Assembly: GCA_023428755.1 (NCBI GenBank)
Contig: JAEYWX010000002.1
Location: 1-60,356, forward strand
Reading direction: 5' to 3'
DNA: 60,356 bases
Source: Bacteroidota bacterium
GTDB taxonomy: Bacteria > Bacteroidota > Bacteroidia > Chitinophagales > Chitinophagaceae
Shown here piece by piece: positions 33,208 through 41,483 of the stretch. How positions within the stretch are numbered: the stretch's first letter is position 1; every line of letters starts with the position of its first letter. Under the pieces are notes generated by a model. The model was not told where the DNA came from and made no database searches. It saw only the letters and a program-made list of their open reading frames with translations. Both the position numbers and the translations under genes were made by a program.

Positions 33208-34101
33208 ATGAAACAAGTTTACATGTTCATCTTCTTGCTGATCACAGTTTTTACATCAAACGCACAGTTCGCCGATTTTAAAATACCCACGACAGCACCA
33301 ACAATTTCATCACAATTGCTGAAGGGAGGCATTCCCGGTCCATCTCCAACTATCCGGATCAGGTGTGGTACACGTATTACCACGGGCAATGAACCGTTGT
33401 ATGTGGTGGATGGAGTGGTGTACGAAGCTGCTGAAATAAAGTGGTTAGAACCAAACGATATAGAAGAAATACATATATTGAAAGATAACACCGCAACAAC
33501 TCTCTATGGCTTTCGTGCAATGCATGGTGTAATTATCATCACCACGAAAAAGGCGTTTCATCGAAAATTGTTTATCAAAGATGCTTCTAATTCAATCGGC
33601 ATCGGTTCTGTAACTGTAAAAGCAGTAGCTGAAAAAACAGGGAAACAGTTTCAGTTTACGGCTGATGAATTTGGTCGTATCCAAACAGATTCGCTCAGGT
33701 CAACAGACTATATGATCACAATTTCGTCAACCGGGTATAAAACCAAAACCATTGGATTGAAAACGATTCTTCAAAACAAAGGAGAGATAAAACTGGAGCG
33801 TGCATTTATTGAATTGAATGAAATACTTGTTGTGGATTATCCAACTATCCGGATATATCCCAATCCCATAGCGTCTAATGGTACTATTCACATTTCCTTT
33901 CCCAATGTAAAGCCGGGCCAATACCAGGTTCGCTTGTTAAATACGGCCGGTCAGTTGTTTTACAGATTTCAAAAACAAATCGTAAAAGCTGAAACAGAAC
34001 AGATCCAATTGGACAACTCCATTATTCCCGGCATGTATGTGGTACAGCTGCTCAATGAAAACAATCAACTGCTGCAAAGAACAAAGCTTTTAGTTCGCTA
34101 A
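33208..34101 (+). CDS. Barrel-less TonB plug domain protein with T9SS sorting tail
   Basis: A 297-residue exported protein: signal peptide (1-19, ending SNAQ), then a plug domain of SusC type (about 35-115, with EPLYVVDGVVYE, IEEIHILKDNTATTLYG and GVIIITTKK), a regulatory-like beta domain (about 120-200), and a type A T9SS tail (about 211-297, IYPNPIASNG onward). There is no barrel, so it cannot be a receptor on its own. The sorting tail is nearly the same as that of the preceding gene, which points to tandem duplication. A hairpin terminator follows. Confidence 0.82.
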   Translation: MKQVYMFIFLLITVFTSNAQFADFKIPTTAPTISSQLLKGGIPGPSPTIRIRCGTRITTGNEPLYVVDGVVYEAAEIKWLEPNDIEEIHILKDNTATTLYGFRAMHGVIIITTKKAFHRKLFIKDASNSIGIGSVTVKAVAEKTGKQFQFTADEFGRIQTDSLRSTDYMITISSTGYKTKTIGLKTILQNKGEIKLERAFIELNEILVVDYPTIRIYPNPIASNGTIHISFPNVKPGQYQVRLLNTAGQLFYRFQKQIVKAETEQIQLDNSIIPGMYVVQLLNENNQLLQRTKLLVR

Positions 34102-34151
34102 AAAATGGATTCCTGTGTAGCATTCTTTATCTCAGCATAACTGTTTTTGAA

Positions 34152-34172
34152 GGCCGCTCGTGCGGCCTTTTT
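34152..34172 (+). terminator. Rho-independent terminator after the T9SS pair
   Basis: GGCCGC (34152-34157), loop TCGT, GCGGCC (34162-34167), then five T. The GGCCGC arms recall the GTCTG palindromes, but the outer GTCTG and CTGAC words are missing. Confidence 0.8.
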
Positions 34173-34355
34173 GTATAATATCCACATTTGCTCAGTTTGG
34201 TTTGATATTTGTTTCATGTTTTGCATCTCCCGATAATCCTTTTTGTTCTACTTCAGAGCCGATCCGTACTGCTTGTAAAACGTATATAAACAAGAATAAA
34301 CATGATGGGTACAATGTCAGGGATGATGCCGTGTGCTATATACACATTGCATACA

Positions 34356-35645
34356 ATGGAGTTGATCTTAACCGTATTTGCGGCCTTGCTCTCCGGATTT
34401 TTAATGAAGTTGCTGGTAGATCAATTCAGAAACGGATCAAAAACAACAATCACGGATGAACTGCAAACCGAACTCGAAACCTTGCAAAACCGTTTCAGTG
34501 CCGAAATGCTGCGGAAAGAAGAAGCGGAGAAGTTATTGCAGGAAGAAGTAAAAGCGGCCGATATGCGGAATGTGGAGCTGCAGGTACAATATGCAAAAGC
34601 ACTTCATTTTATTGAACAGTTACGTGCCGGTGCAACGGCTGATGTAGAGGAACTGGAAACAGAAGATGGCCGGCAGATACTACACAATCTGCAGGAGAAA
34701 ATTGCGAAGCAGGAACGCAGTTTGTTAGAACTGGAGCAACAGTTGGTACAGGCAAATAAATCGAAAGAAGAACTGTCTGGTTTGTATCAGCAATTACTCG
34801 ATGCAGATGTTGAAGGAAGATCAGTAGCGGATCACATGAAAAGTGAAAACAGCGAATTGCTGTTGCAGTTAAAACAGCTGACAGCCGAAAAAGACGCATT
34901 ACAATCACAATACGAACTGGGATTACAAACTGCTACTGCTGAATTGAAACAGGTGCAGGAACAGTTGAACTTCTTCAAACAAAAAGAGCAACAGCAATTG
35001 CAACTGGAAGATGAAGTGCAACGCTTACGGCAACAGGTAAACGAACTGCAACTTCAGCAACAGGAAAATACCAGCACGGAAATGAGTATGCAAAAAGCAG
35101 GTATTACAGCCATCCGCACAAAAGCAGGTGAAGTAGCATCGTCCATTGAACAGTTTCGTGATCATTTAACAACGATTTTGCGTGACAGTTATTCGTATGA
35201 ACAACTGCTCGCCAGCAATGAACGCCTGCAGGTATCGATCCAAAAACTGCAGGAGGAAAAACGTACGGCTGAAGAACAGTTACTGTTATTGCAGCAGTTG
35301 CAGGACGAAAAAGCAAAGCTGGAAGAGCAATCGCAAAACAGTTTGGCGGAGTTCAAAGAAAAAGAACAAAGCTGGCTTAACCAGCTATTGGCATTTGAAT
35401 CCGGAATTGTAAAGTTGAAAGAAGAGATCGCTGCCAAAGAAGAATTACTCAACGATCTTACCAGCGCAAAGCAGGATATGCAGGCAACCATTGATGAGCT
35501 CACTAAAAAACTGGAAGAAAAAGAACGGCAATCTGGTGAAATGTTGCGGGTGGTAAAAGATATCGAAAGCCGTTTTGCAGATTTATATATGAACAGCGGC
35601 GAACCTGCCGTGATCGATGAGAAAGGTGAAATGCAGTATCGTTAA
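34356..35645 (+). CDS. Membrane-anchored coiled-coil protein
   Basis: Starting at ATG 34356, the protein has 429 residues. It opens with one membrane helix (MELILTVFAALLSGFLMKLL) and continues as an almost uninterrupted Glu/Gln/Leu-rich coiled coil (about 40-415; for example LQQLQDEKAKLEEQ). An ATG at 34302 is in frame but would put 18 odd residues before the helix. The topology implies a long rod on one side of the inner membrane. No family is assigned. It is followed 21 nt later by another unknown gene, probably in the same transcript. Confidence 0.72.
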   Translation: MELILTVFAALLSGFLMKLLVDQFRNGSKTTITDELQTELETLQNRFSAEMLRKEEAEKLLQEEVKAADMRNVELQVQYAKALHFIEQLRAGATADVEELETEDGRQILHNLQEKIAKQERSLLELEQQLVQANKSKEELSGLYQQLLDADVEGRSVADHMKSENSELLLQLKQLTAEKDALQSQYELGLQTATAELKQVQEQLNFFKQKEQQQLQLEDEVQRLRQQVNELQLQQQENTSTEMSMQKAGITAIRTKAGEVASSIEQFRDHLTTILRDSYSYEQLLASNERLQVSIQKLQEEKRTAEEQLLLLQQLQDEKAKLEEQSQNSLAEFKEKEQSWLNQLLAFESGIVKLKEEIAAKEELLNDLTSAKQDMQATIDELTKKLEEKERQSGEMLRVVKDIESRFADLYMNSGEPAVIDEKGEMQYR

Positions 35646-35666
35646 AATCAACTATCCTCTATAAAA

Positions 35667-36122
35667 ATGACGTTCAATACCAATGAAATCGTGGCTTCGC
35701 TCCAACAGCAGTTTGGAAGTGATGCAGTTCATTCAGCTTCTCTGTTACCAGTTAACAGAGAAGCTGTTTTTTTACAACCAATCTATCAGCAACAGGTGTT
35801 CAATTTCCTGTTTTACGAAAAGCAATGGCGGTTCGACCGGTTACATGATATCATGTTGTTGTTCCAACCCGGCATTGAACAAACTGATTATTGTTTACAA
35901 TACGAAATAAGCAGTAAAAAGTTTGAGAATAAGTTGCGGTTGTTGCTGCCTTATCAATTTGAACATCCATCGATTTGTTCCCTGCGTCATCTATTTGACA
36001 ATGCGGTAGCGTTGGAAAAAAAGATGACCGATATTCATCAATTGCATTTCAGGCATCGTATTTCACGTATTGGCTTGTTCAAAGAAAAGGTAAAAGCTGC
36101 TTTGGTGCTGCTGCCGTTCTGA
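35667..36122 (+). CDS. Hypothetical protein, 151 aa
   Basis: A complete 151-residue soluble frame beginning MTFNTNEIVASLQQQFGSDA. The N-terminal alpha/beta arrangement followed by ISSKKFENKLRLLLPYQFEH is reminiscent of a small two-layer sandwich, but I do not recognise a family and no catalytic motif is evident. It follows the coiled-coil gene closely, and its stop directly abuts the stop of the convergent xerD gene with no spacer, leaving no room for a terminator. Confidence 0.6.
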   Translation: MTFNTNEIVASLQQQFGSDAVHSASLLPVNREAVFLQPIYQQQVFNFLFYEKQWRFDRLHDIMLLFQPGIEQTDYCLQYEISSKKFENKLRLLLPYQFEHPSICSLRHLFDNAVALEKKMTDIHQLHFRHRISRIGLFKEKVKAALVLLPF

Positions 36123-37028
36123 TCATTTTTTTCCAAAGCCGGGATGGAATTTTTCCAATGTTTTGCGGAGATACTCTCTGTCTAAATGTGTATAGATCTC
36201 GGTGGTGGTAATACTTTCATGCCCCAGCATTTCCTGTACGGCACGCAGATCGGCACCGCCTTCCACCAGGTGTGTAGCAAACGAATGACGGAACGTATGT
36301 GGTGATATATTTTTTTTGATCCCCGCCTGCATGGCCAGTTGTTTGATGATGAGGAAGATCATAACCCGGGTTAATTCACTGCCACGTCGGTTGAGAAAAA
36401 CAAAATCTTCTTTTCCTTTTTTGGGCTGCACATGTACACGGATATCGTTTACATAAATTGTAATGTATTTGATAGCACTGCTGCCAATGGGCACCAACCG
36501 TTCTTTGTCGCCTTTCCCAATTACACGAATGAAGCCAACATCCAAATAGAGATTGGATAATTTTAAATTCACCACTTCACTTACACGCAACCCGCAACTG
36601 TACATGGTTTCAAGAATGGCTTTGTTACGGCCACCTTCCGGTTTACTCAGATCGATCTGGTTGATCATGCACTCAATTTCTTCGTAGCTCAATGTATCAG
36701 GTAAGGTACGTTTCAGTTTGGGCGCTTCCAGCAAAGCAGTGGGATCAACGGTAGTAACCTGTTCCAGCAAACAATATTTGTAAAATTGCCGCAAACCCGA
36801 AATAATTCGTGCCTGGCTGCCTGCGCTCATTCCCAGTTCTGTGATCCATTTTAAGAATTGTTGCAGATCTTTCAGTTCCACATCCTGCGGTGTTTTGAGA
36901 TCGTTGTTCACCTGCAGGTATTGTGTGAGCATTTCCACATCATGCAAATAAGCATCTACTGAGTTTTCACTCAGCGATCGTTCTAATTGCAGATACGCTT
37001 TAAATCCTTTTTTATACGGATCCCACAT
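36123..37028 (-). CDS. xerD: Site-specific tyrosine recombinase XerD
   Basis: XerD resolves chromosome dimers at dif together with a partner and the FtsK translocase. The ATG at 37028 gives 301 residues (E. coli XerD has 298), starting MWDPYKKGFKAYLQLERSLS; an upstream extension lacks similarity. The N-terminal SAM-like DNA-binding domain (1-100) precedes the catalytic domain, with Arg in CGLRVSEVVNL, Lys in IGKGDKERLVP, the HTFRHSFATHL box, the late His in LGHESITTTEIYTH, and the nucleophile Tyr in that last segment. All are present. No integrated element is nearby, so this is the housekeeping recombinase. Confidence 0.93.
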   Translation of the reverse strand: MWDPYKKGFKAYLQLERSLSENSVDAYLHDVEMLTQYLQVNNDLKTPQDVELKDLQQFLKWITELGMSAGSQARIISGLRQFYKYCLLEQVTTVDPTALLEAPKLKRTLPDTLSYEEIECMINQIDLSKPEGGRNKAILETMYSCGLRVSEVVNLKLSNLYLDVGFIRVIGKGDKERLVPIGSSAIKYITIYVNDIRVHVQPKKGKEDFVFLNRRGSELTRVMIFLIIKQLAMQAGIKKNISPHTFRHSFATHLVEGGADLRAVQEMLGHESITTTEIYTHLDREYLRKTLEKFHPGFGKK

Positions 37029-37130
37029 ACAGTAACAACAGTTGAAGTTTGGAAGATAAGAAGATTTTGAAGTCACAAGTCCGAAAGTCGGCATGGCCGA
37101 AAGAATCTCATTGCATATTTCAACTTAACC

Positions 37131-37165
37131 GTTGACTATTCACTATTGCTTATTGTTCATTATAT
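37131..37165. repeat. 7-nt-phased ATT array
   Basis: GACTATT CACTATT GCTTATT GTTCATT, with ATT every 7 nt, between xerD and the YkgJ gene. Confidence 0.65.
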
Positions 37166-37190
37166 TCGCTGCTTACTAATCAAAACCAGT

Positions 37191-37706
37191 ATGCAGTCTT
37201 CGAAGCCCATGCACTTGCCTTTCTTTAAACGTTTAATGCAACAGAACCGTCGCCGTTTCCGTTATTTTCTTACCCGTTTGGAAACTGTGAAACCAAAAGG
37301 CGTTGATAAACTTGCCAAAGAAATGGACAAAGAAGTGTGGGCCGAAACGGATTGTCTTGCCTGCGCCAATTGCTGCAAAACCATGACGCCTACATTTACC
37401 AAGCAGGATATTAAACGTATTTCTGCACACTTCAATCAAACACCCGAAGAGTTTACAGATAAGTGGTTGTACAAAGAGCGCAGCACCGGCGACATGATGA
37501 ACAAAAAGCAGCCTTGCCAGTTCCTCAACTTAAAAGATAATAAGTGTTCGATCTACGAAATACGCCCCGTTGATTGTGCCACTTTCCCGCATCATACCAA
37601 AAAGAATTTTACCGAGTGGGTGCATGTGTACAAACAAAACGTGGAGTATTGCCCTGCTACTTATAAGTTGGTGGAGAAGATGATGGAGAAGATAGGGAAG
37701 GTATAA
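37191..37706 (+). CDS. YkgJ family cysteine cluster protein
   Basis: A 171-residue protein starting MQSSKPMHLPFFKRLMQQNR (ATG 37191). The cysteine-rich core CLACANCCKTM (about 63-73) and CSIYEIRPVDCATFPHH (about 116-132), with a further Cys near the C-terminus, form the family's putative zinc or iron-sulfur binding site. The function is unproven; the family has been linked to Fe-S cluster binding by sequence only. The gene stands alone. Confidence 0.87.
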   Translation: MQSSKPMHLPFFKRLMQQNRRRFRYFLTRLETVKPKGVDKLAKEMDKEVWAETDCLACANCCKTMTPTFTKQDIKRISAHFNQTPEEFTDKWLYKERSTGDMMNKKQPCQFLNLKDNKCSIYEIRPVDCATFPHHTKKNFTEWVHVYKQNVEYCPATYKLVEKMMEKIGKV

Positions 37707-37708
37707 TG

Positions 37709-37750
37709 GATCTCTGATATGAGATGGCTGATATAGGATTTTTGATGCGG
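37709..37750. repeat. Perfect 7-nt-phased GAT array
   Basis: Six consecutive words each start with GAT: GATCTCT, GATATGA, GATGGCT, GATATAG, GATTTTT, GATGCGG. The phase never slips across 42 nt. It begins 3 nt after the YkgJ stop and is followed by GCGGGTTTA, as at 7836-7846. Confidence 0.75.
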
Positions 37751-37752
37751 GT

Positions 37753-38280
37753 TTACGACTTGTTTCTTGAAACTTGTGCCTTGTTCCTTTGTAATTCATA
37801 AACCATCACCTCATCAGCTTCATGCATCATTGTGCCGGTAAAAACAAAACCACACTTCAACAATACTTTTTGCGATCCGATATTTTCAGCAACGGTTAAG
37901 GCATGTACTGTATTGCCGGGAATTGTGTTGAAGACATATTCAAACGAAGCCATCACCAATTCCGTAGCCAATCCTTTGCCGTGAAACGGTTTCAGCAATG
38001 CATAACCCAGGTGAATGTTTTCGCTGTTGTTGATGGAGAGTAATGAAAATGAACCGGCAAATTCATGGCTGTCTTTTGTAAACACGGCAAAACGTCCAAG
38101 CCCTGGATGGTCGTTATAAAATTTTAGATTTTCTTCGAGGAACGCATCACTTTCTTCTCTTGTTTTTGGCTCACGGATGTACTGCATGATCTCTGCATCG
38201 CCATTCAATGCAAAGAAAATAGCTGCATCATCCTTTGTATAAGGCTGCACATATAAGCGTTCTGATTCGAAGAGGATCAT
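37753..38280 (-). CDS. GNAT family N-acetyltransferase (RimJ/RimL-like)
   Basis: A 175-residue acetyl-CoA-dependent acetyltransferase. The N-terminal ILFESERLYVQPYTKDDA resembles the RimJ/RimL subgroup; the acetyl-CoA loop is in the LGYALLKPFHGKGLATELV region (about 92-110), and the late VAENIGSQKVLLKCGF is also typical. The substrate could be a protein N-terminus or a small amine. The last dozen residues (LQRNKAQVSRNKS) are encoded by a 7-nt-phased array (37759-37793), so the tail appears to have been replaced or extended by repeat DNA. Confidence 0.85.
   Translation of the reverse strand: MILFESERLYVQPYTKDDAAIFFALNGDAEIMQYIREPKTREESDAFLEENLKFYNDHPGLGRFAVFTKDSHEFAGSFSLLSINNSENIHLGYALLKPFHGKGLATELVMASFEYVFNTIPGNTVHALTVAENIGSQKVLLKCGFVFTGTMMHEADEVMVYELQRNKAQVSRNKS
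37759..37793. repeat. 7-nt-phased CTTG array inside the GNAT 3' end
   Basis: CTTGTTT CTTGAAA CTTGTGC CTTGTTC CTTTGTA. It lies inside the coding region of the acetyltransferase, ending 4 nt before its stop codon. Confidence 0.7.
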
Positions 38281-38293
38281 GTTTTATTATTTC

Positions 38294-38375
38294 GTCGGCA
38301 CGGCCCTTCGGCCGTCAGACGTAAAATGATAATCAGGTATACTTAAATGGTCTGACGGTTTTCAACCGTACCGAC
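38294..38375. repeat. Two GTCTG palindromes in inverted orientation
   Basis: Copy 1 (38294-38320): GTCGGC, ACGGCC, loop CTTC, GGCCGT, CAGAC. Copy 2 (38350-38375): GTCTG, ACGGTT, loop TTC, AACCGT, ACCGAC. The arms differ but stay complementary. They lie head to head between the GNAT and prfC genes. Confidence 0.65.
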
Positions 38376-38409
38376 CAATGTCAGCTTACTTCGCACTATC
38401 CACTTTACC

Positions 38410-40002
38410 TTATCCCTCCTTATGTATTTCACTTGTAAAGTGAAACGCAATATCGGGGTTGTTTTGCCGCTCGGTATTCAAGAACCATTCGCTCTGTGCT
38501 AAATAAACCAAATGTCCGTCCTTATCAGCTGCAATATTGTTGGTTTTAAAACGGGTGAATTCATCCAGCTTCTTTTGATCCTTACTGGTGATCCAGCAGG
38601 CTTTGTAATACGGCAGCGAACGGAACTCGGCACTGGCGCCATATTCCTGCAACAAGCGGTATTGAATTACTTCAAACTGCAGTTCACCCACACAACCAAT
38701 GATCTTTTTATTTCCACCAAACTGCGTGAACAACTGTGCCACCCCTTCATCGGTCAATTGCATCAAACCTTTTTCCAGTTGTTTGGTTTTCATTGGGTCT
38801 TTGTTCACCACTTCTTTAAACAACTCCGGAGAGAAAGAAGGAATACCGGTGAAGTAAAAATTTTCACCTTCCGTTAATGTATCACCAATTTTGAAATTAC
38901 CGGTATCAAACAAACCTACCACATCACCGGGAAACGCTTCTTCAATTACATCTTTCTGGCGTGCCATGAATGAATAAGGGTTGCTGAAACGCACATCTTT
39001 ATCTAACCGCACATGATGATAGTATTTGTTACGTTCAAACTTTCCGCTGCACACACGCAAAAACGCAATACGGTCTCTGTGTTTCGGATCGAGGTTGGCG
39101 TGGATCTTAAAAATAAAACCACTGAATTTATCTTCCTGCACATCCAGGTGACGGGTTGAAGTTTCACGGCTTTGCGGCAAGGGAGCAATGCGGATGAATG
39201 TATCCAGCATTTCCTTCACACCAAAATTATTAACGGCACTGCCAAAAAATACAGGCGCTACTTTTCCTTTGAGGTAATCGCTGATGTTCAAATCGCCATA
39301 CACGCCATCTACCAGTTCCACATCTTCACGTAATGTATTGGCATCAATTTCTCCTACTTTTTGATCAAGAATGGCATCGTTGAGATCGTTGATCTTCACC
39401 ACATCTTCATCACTTGCTTTGGTGTTGGGTGTAAACAGAACAAGCGATTTTTTGTCGAGATCATACACACCTTTAAAATCCTTACCACTGTTGATGGGCC
39501 ATGTCATGGGATGTAGATGCAGATTCAATTCTTTTTCTACTTCCTCCAGCAAATCGAAACGGTTTTTTCCATCACGGTCCATTTTGTTCACAAACACAAT
39601 TACCGGTGTATCACGCATGCGGCATACTTCCATTAACCTTCGTGTTTGATCTTCTACACCATTCACACTATCAATCACAAGAATAACACTGTCAACAGCC
39701 GTTAAGGTACGGTAAGTATCTTCCGCAAAGTCTTTGTGGCCGGGCGTATCGAGCAGGTTGATCAATGTGCCATTGTATTCAAACGTCATTACCGATGTTG
39801 CCACGGAGATACCACGCTGCCGTTCGATCTCCATAAAATCACTGGTTGCGTGTTTTTTGATCTTGTTGCTTTTTACGGCACCTGCCACCTGAATAGCACC
39901 CCCAAACAACAGCAACTTTTCGGTAAGCGTTGTTTTACCGGCATCGGGGTGAGAGATGATGGCAAATGTGCGTCGGCGGTTGATTTCGTTTGTAAATTTC
40001 AT
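38410..40002 (-). CDS. prfC: Peptide chain release factor 3
   Basis: RF3 is a GTPase that removes RF1 or RF2 from the ribosome after termination. The ATG at 40002 gives 530 residues (E. coli 529), beginning MKFTNEINRRRTFAIISHPD. G1 is SHPDAGKTTLTEK, G2/G3 lie around ISVATSVMTFEY and LLDTPGHKDFAED, and G4 is FVNKMDRDG. Domains II and III follow. The frame runs a further 12 codons upstream, but that extension is repeat DNA. The gene stands alone, and a heptamer array lies directly before it. Confidence 0.96.
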   Translation of the reverse strand: MKFTNEINRRRTFAIISHPDAGKTTLTEKLLLFGGAIQVAGAVKSNKIKKHATSDFMEIERQRGISVATSVMTFEYNGTLINLLDTPGHKDFAEDTYRTLTAVDSVILVIDSVNGVEDQTRRLMEVCRMRDTPVIVFVNKMDRDGKNRFDLLEEVEKELNLHLHPMTWPINSGKDFKGVYDLDKKSLVLFTPNTKASDEDVVKINDLNDAILDQKVGEIDANTLREDVELVDGVYGDLNISDYLKGKVAPVFFGSAVNNFGVKEMLDTFIRIAPLPQSRETSTRHLDVQEDKFSGFIFKIHANLDPKHRDRIAFLRVCSGKFERNKYYHHVRLDKDVRFSNPYSFMARQKDVIEEAFPGDVVGLFDTGNFKIGDTLTEGENFYFTGIPSFSPELFKEVVNKDPMKTKQLEKGLMQLTDEGVAQLFTQFGGNKKIIGCVGELQFEVIQYRLLQEYGASAEFRSLPYYKACWITSKDQKKLDEFTRFKTNNIAADKDGHLVYLAQSEWFLNTERQNNPDIAFHFTSEIHKEG

Positions 40003-40010
40003 GGAAAAAA

Positions 40011-40085
40011 GCTGCAAGCTTCCAGCTTCTCGCTGCAAGCCGGCGTGAATTGTTAACGGCTTGCGACTAATGGCTATCGGCTGAT
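40011..40085. repeat. Inverted pair of 7-nt arrays around a CCGGCGTGAA core
   Basis: GCTGCAA GCTTCCA GCTTCTC GCTGCAA (40011-40038), core CCGGCGTGAATTGTTAAC, then GGCTTGC GACTAAT GGCTATC GGCTGAT (40058-40085). GCAAGCC and GGCTTGC pair. The core start CCGGCGTGAA is the same as at 2561-2570. Confidence 0.7.
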
Positions 40086-40132
40086 TTTAGAGCCCGCAAA
40101 GGTAAGTCTCCACAGCCTTCCATTCGTAATAA

Positions 40133-40167
40133 TTTTCACTCCGGTTCAGCTTTTCCGTTTAAATTTG
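40133..40167 (+). promoter_or_regulatory. Candidate promoter of the MacB-type permease
   Basis: TAAATTTG at 40160-40167 is a full TAnnTTTG match; TTTTC (40133-40137) is an imperfect -33 about 22 nt upstream. The ATG at 40172 lies only 4 nt past the -7 box, so the transcript would be leaderless or nearly so. Confidence 0.4.
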
Positions 40168-40171
40168 AGGC

Positions 40172-41419
40172 ATGCGGAAAACCTTTGAAATTTTCTGGAA
40201 CAGTCTCTTGTTTGCGATGCAGGAATTGCGTAAAAATAAACTGCGTACTTTTTTAAGCCTGCTGGGTATTACGTTTGGCATTTTCTGTATCATCAGCGTG
40301 ATGGCAACGGTGGGCAGTTTGGAAAGCAGTATCAAAAATGAGTTTAAGACATTTGGCAACAATACAATTTATGTACAAAAGTGGCCCTGGGGGGGCGGCG
40401 GCGAATATCCCTGGTGGAAATATGTGAACCGACCCAACAGTAAGTTCAAAGAAGTAGAGCCGGTAAAAGAACGCATGAGTTTGGCCAGCAATGTGGCTTA
40501 CACCTATTTTAATGCATCAGCCATTGATTATAAAGATGTATCGCTTGCGAGTGTAAGCTGGTACGGAATCACCGAAGAGTTTAGTGTGATACAGCCGGTT
40601 GAAATTGGCTGGGGCCGTTATCTTTCTTCCAACGAATTTGCATACGGAACAGCGAGTGTGGTATTGGGTTATAATGTGGCCGAAAAATTATTTGATAAGC
40701 CCGAGTATGCGCTGGGAAAAGTTGTTACCATCAAAGGACGGAAAGTAAATGTGATCGGTATCATCAAAAAGCAGGGACAAAACCTGCTGGGCGGCTGGGA
40801 TTTTGATAATGTAATTATGATCCCGTATCGTTTTGCCAGCCAGATCGGTAACGAAAACCGAAGTGATGGTTTTATGATCGTGAAAGGAAAAGATAATGTT
40901 CCGGTAGAAGATCTGAAGAATGAATTGCGTGGTGTAATGCGTAGTGTGCGTAAGCTCAACCCGAAACAGGAAGATAATTTTGCATTGAATGATGTAAGCA
41001 GTGGTGCCACACAGATTACTTCTATTTTTAATGGAATGACGATCGGTGGTATTGCCATCACCATTCTTTCGTTTATTGTGGGCATTTTTGGTGTGGCCAA
41101 TATTATGTTTGTAACGGTGCGGGAGCGTACCAGCATCATTGGTTTGAAAAAAGCGATCGGTGCAAAACGCCGTACCATCCTCGCTGAGTTTTTAATGGAA
41201 AGTGCCTTTCTCTGTGTACTTGGCGGCATCATTGGCTTGGCATTGGTATTTGGGTTAACCTTTATTCTTACAAGTGTCTTCAAATTCCAGGTGTTTATTT
41301 CCATGAGCTTATTCTTAGGTGCGGTAGCCGTTTGTATTCTCACCGGCATACTTGCCGGTATTATCCCGGCTTTTATTGCGGCGAAAATGGATCCGGTGGT
41401 AGCTATCCGCAGTAAATAA
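40172..41419 (+). CDS. MacB/FtsX-type ABC transporter permease
   Basis: A 415-residue inner-membrane protein: first membrane helix (about 27-52, FLSLLGITFGIFCIISVMAT), a large periplasmic MacB-like domain (about 55-290), then three helices at the C-terminus (about 293-405) with the FtsX core VRERTSIIGLKKAIGAKRRTI in between and the closing DPVVAIRSK. It should pair with an ABC ATPase to move or eject lipids, peptides or lipoproteins by mechanotransmission. No ATPase is adjacent here, so the partner is encoded elsewhere. Confidence 0.9.
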   Translation: MRKTFEIFWNSLLFAMQELRKNKLRTFLSLLGITFGIFCIISVMATVGSLESSIKNEFKTFGNNTIYVQKWPWGGGGEYPWWKYVNRPNSKFKEVEPVKERMSLASNVAYTYFNASAIDYKDVSLASVSWYGITEEFSVIQPVEIGWGRYLSSNEFAYGTASVVLGYNVAEKLFDKPEYALGKVVTIKGRKVNVIGIIKKQGQNLLGGWDFDNVIMIPYRFASQIGNENRSDGFMIVKGKDNVPVEDLKNELRGVMRSVRKLNPKQEDNFALNDVSSGATQITSIFNGMTIGGIAITILSFIVGIFGVANIMFVTVRERTSIIGLKKAIGAKRRTILAEFLMESAFLCVLGGIIGLALVFGLTFILTSVFKFQVFISMSLFLGAVAVCILTGILAGIIPAFIAAKMDPVVAIRSK

Positions 41420-41423
41420 GAAA

Positions 41424-41453
41424 CCCTCTAAATCTCCCTAAAGGGAGACTTAC
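41424..41453. repeat. GC-rich palindromic repeat upstream of tsaD
   Basis: CCTCTAAATCTCCCTAAAGG continuing GAGACTTACA. The stem is TCTCCC-TAAA-GGGAGA. It belongs with 41508-41536, only 55 nt further on. Confidence 0.6.
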
Positions 41454-41463
41454 ACCGTATTAT

Positions 41464-41471
41464 CTTTGCTC
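41464..41471 (+). promoter_or_regulatory. Candidate -7 element of tsaD
   Basis: TATCTTTG, a full match to TAnnTTTG, 13 nt before the ATG at 41484. The region where -33 should be is occupied by the palindromic repeat and has no TTTG. Confidence 0.4.
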
Positions 41472-41483
41472 ATCTTTTAGCTA

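Noticed and set aside
36123..37028. Tyrosine recombinase as a sign of an integrated element
   Set aside because: Length, N-terminus and context fit housekeeping XerD, and no attachment repeats were seen nearby.
40669..41349. Minus-strand frame of 226 codons opposite the MacB-type permease
   Set aside because: It is a shadow of a well-supported permease gene.
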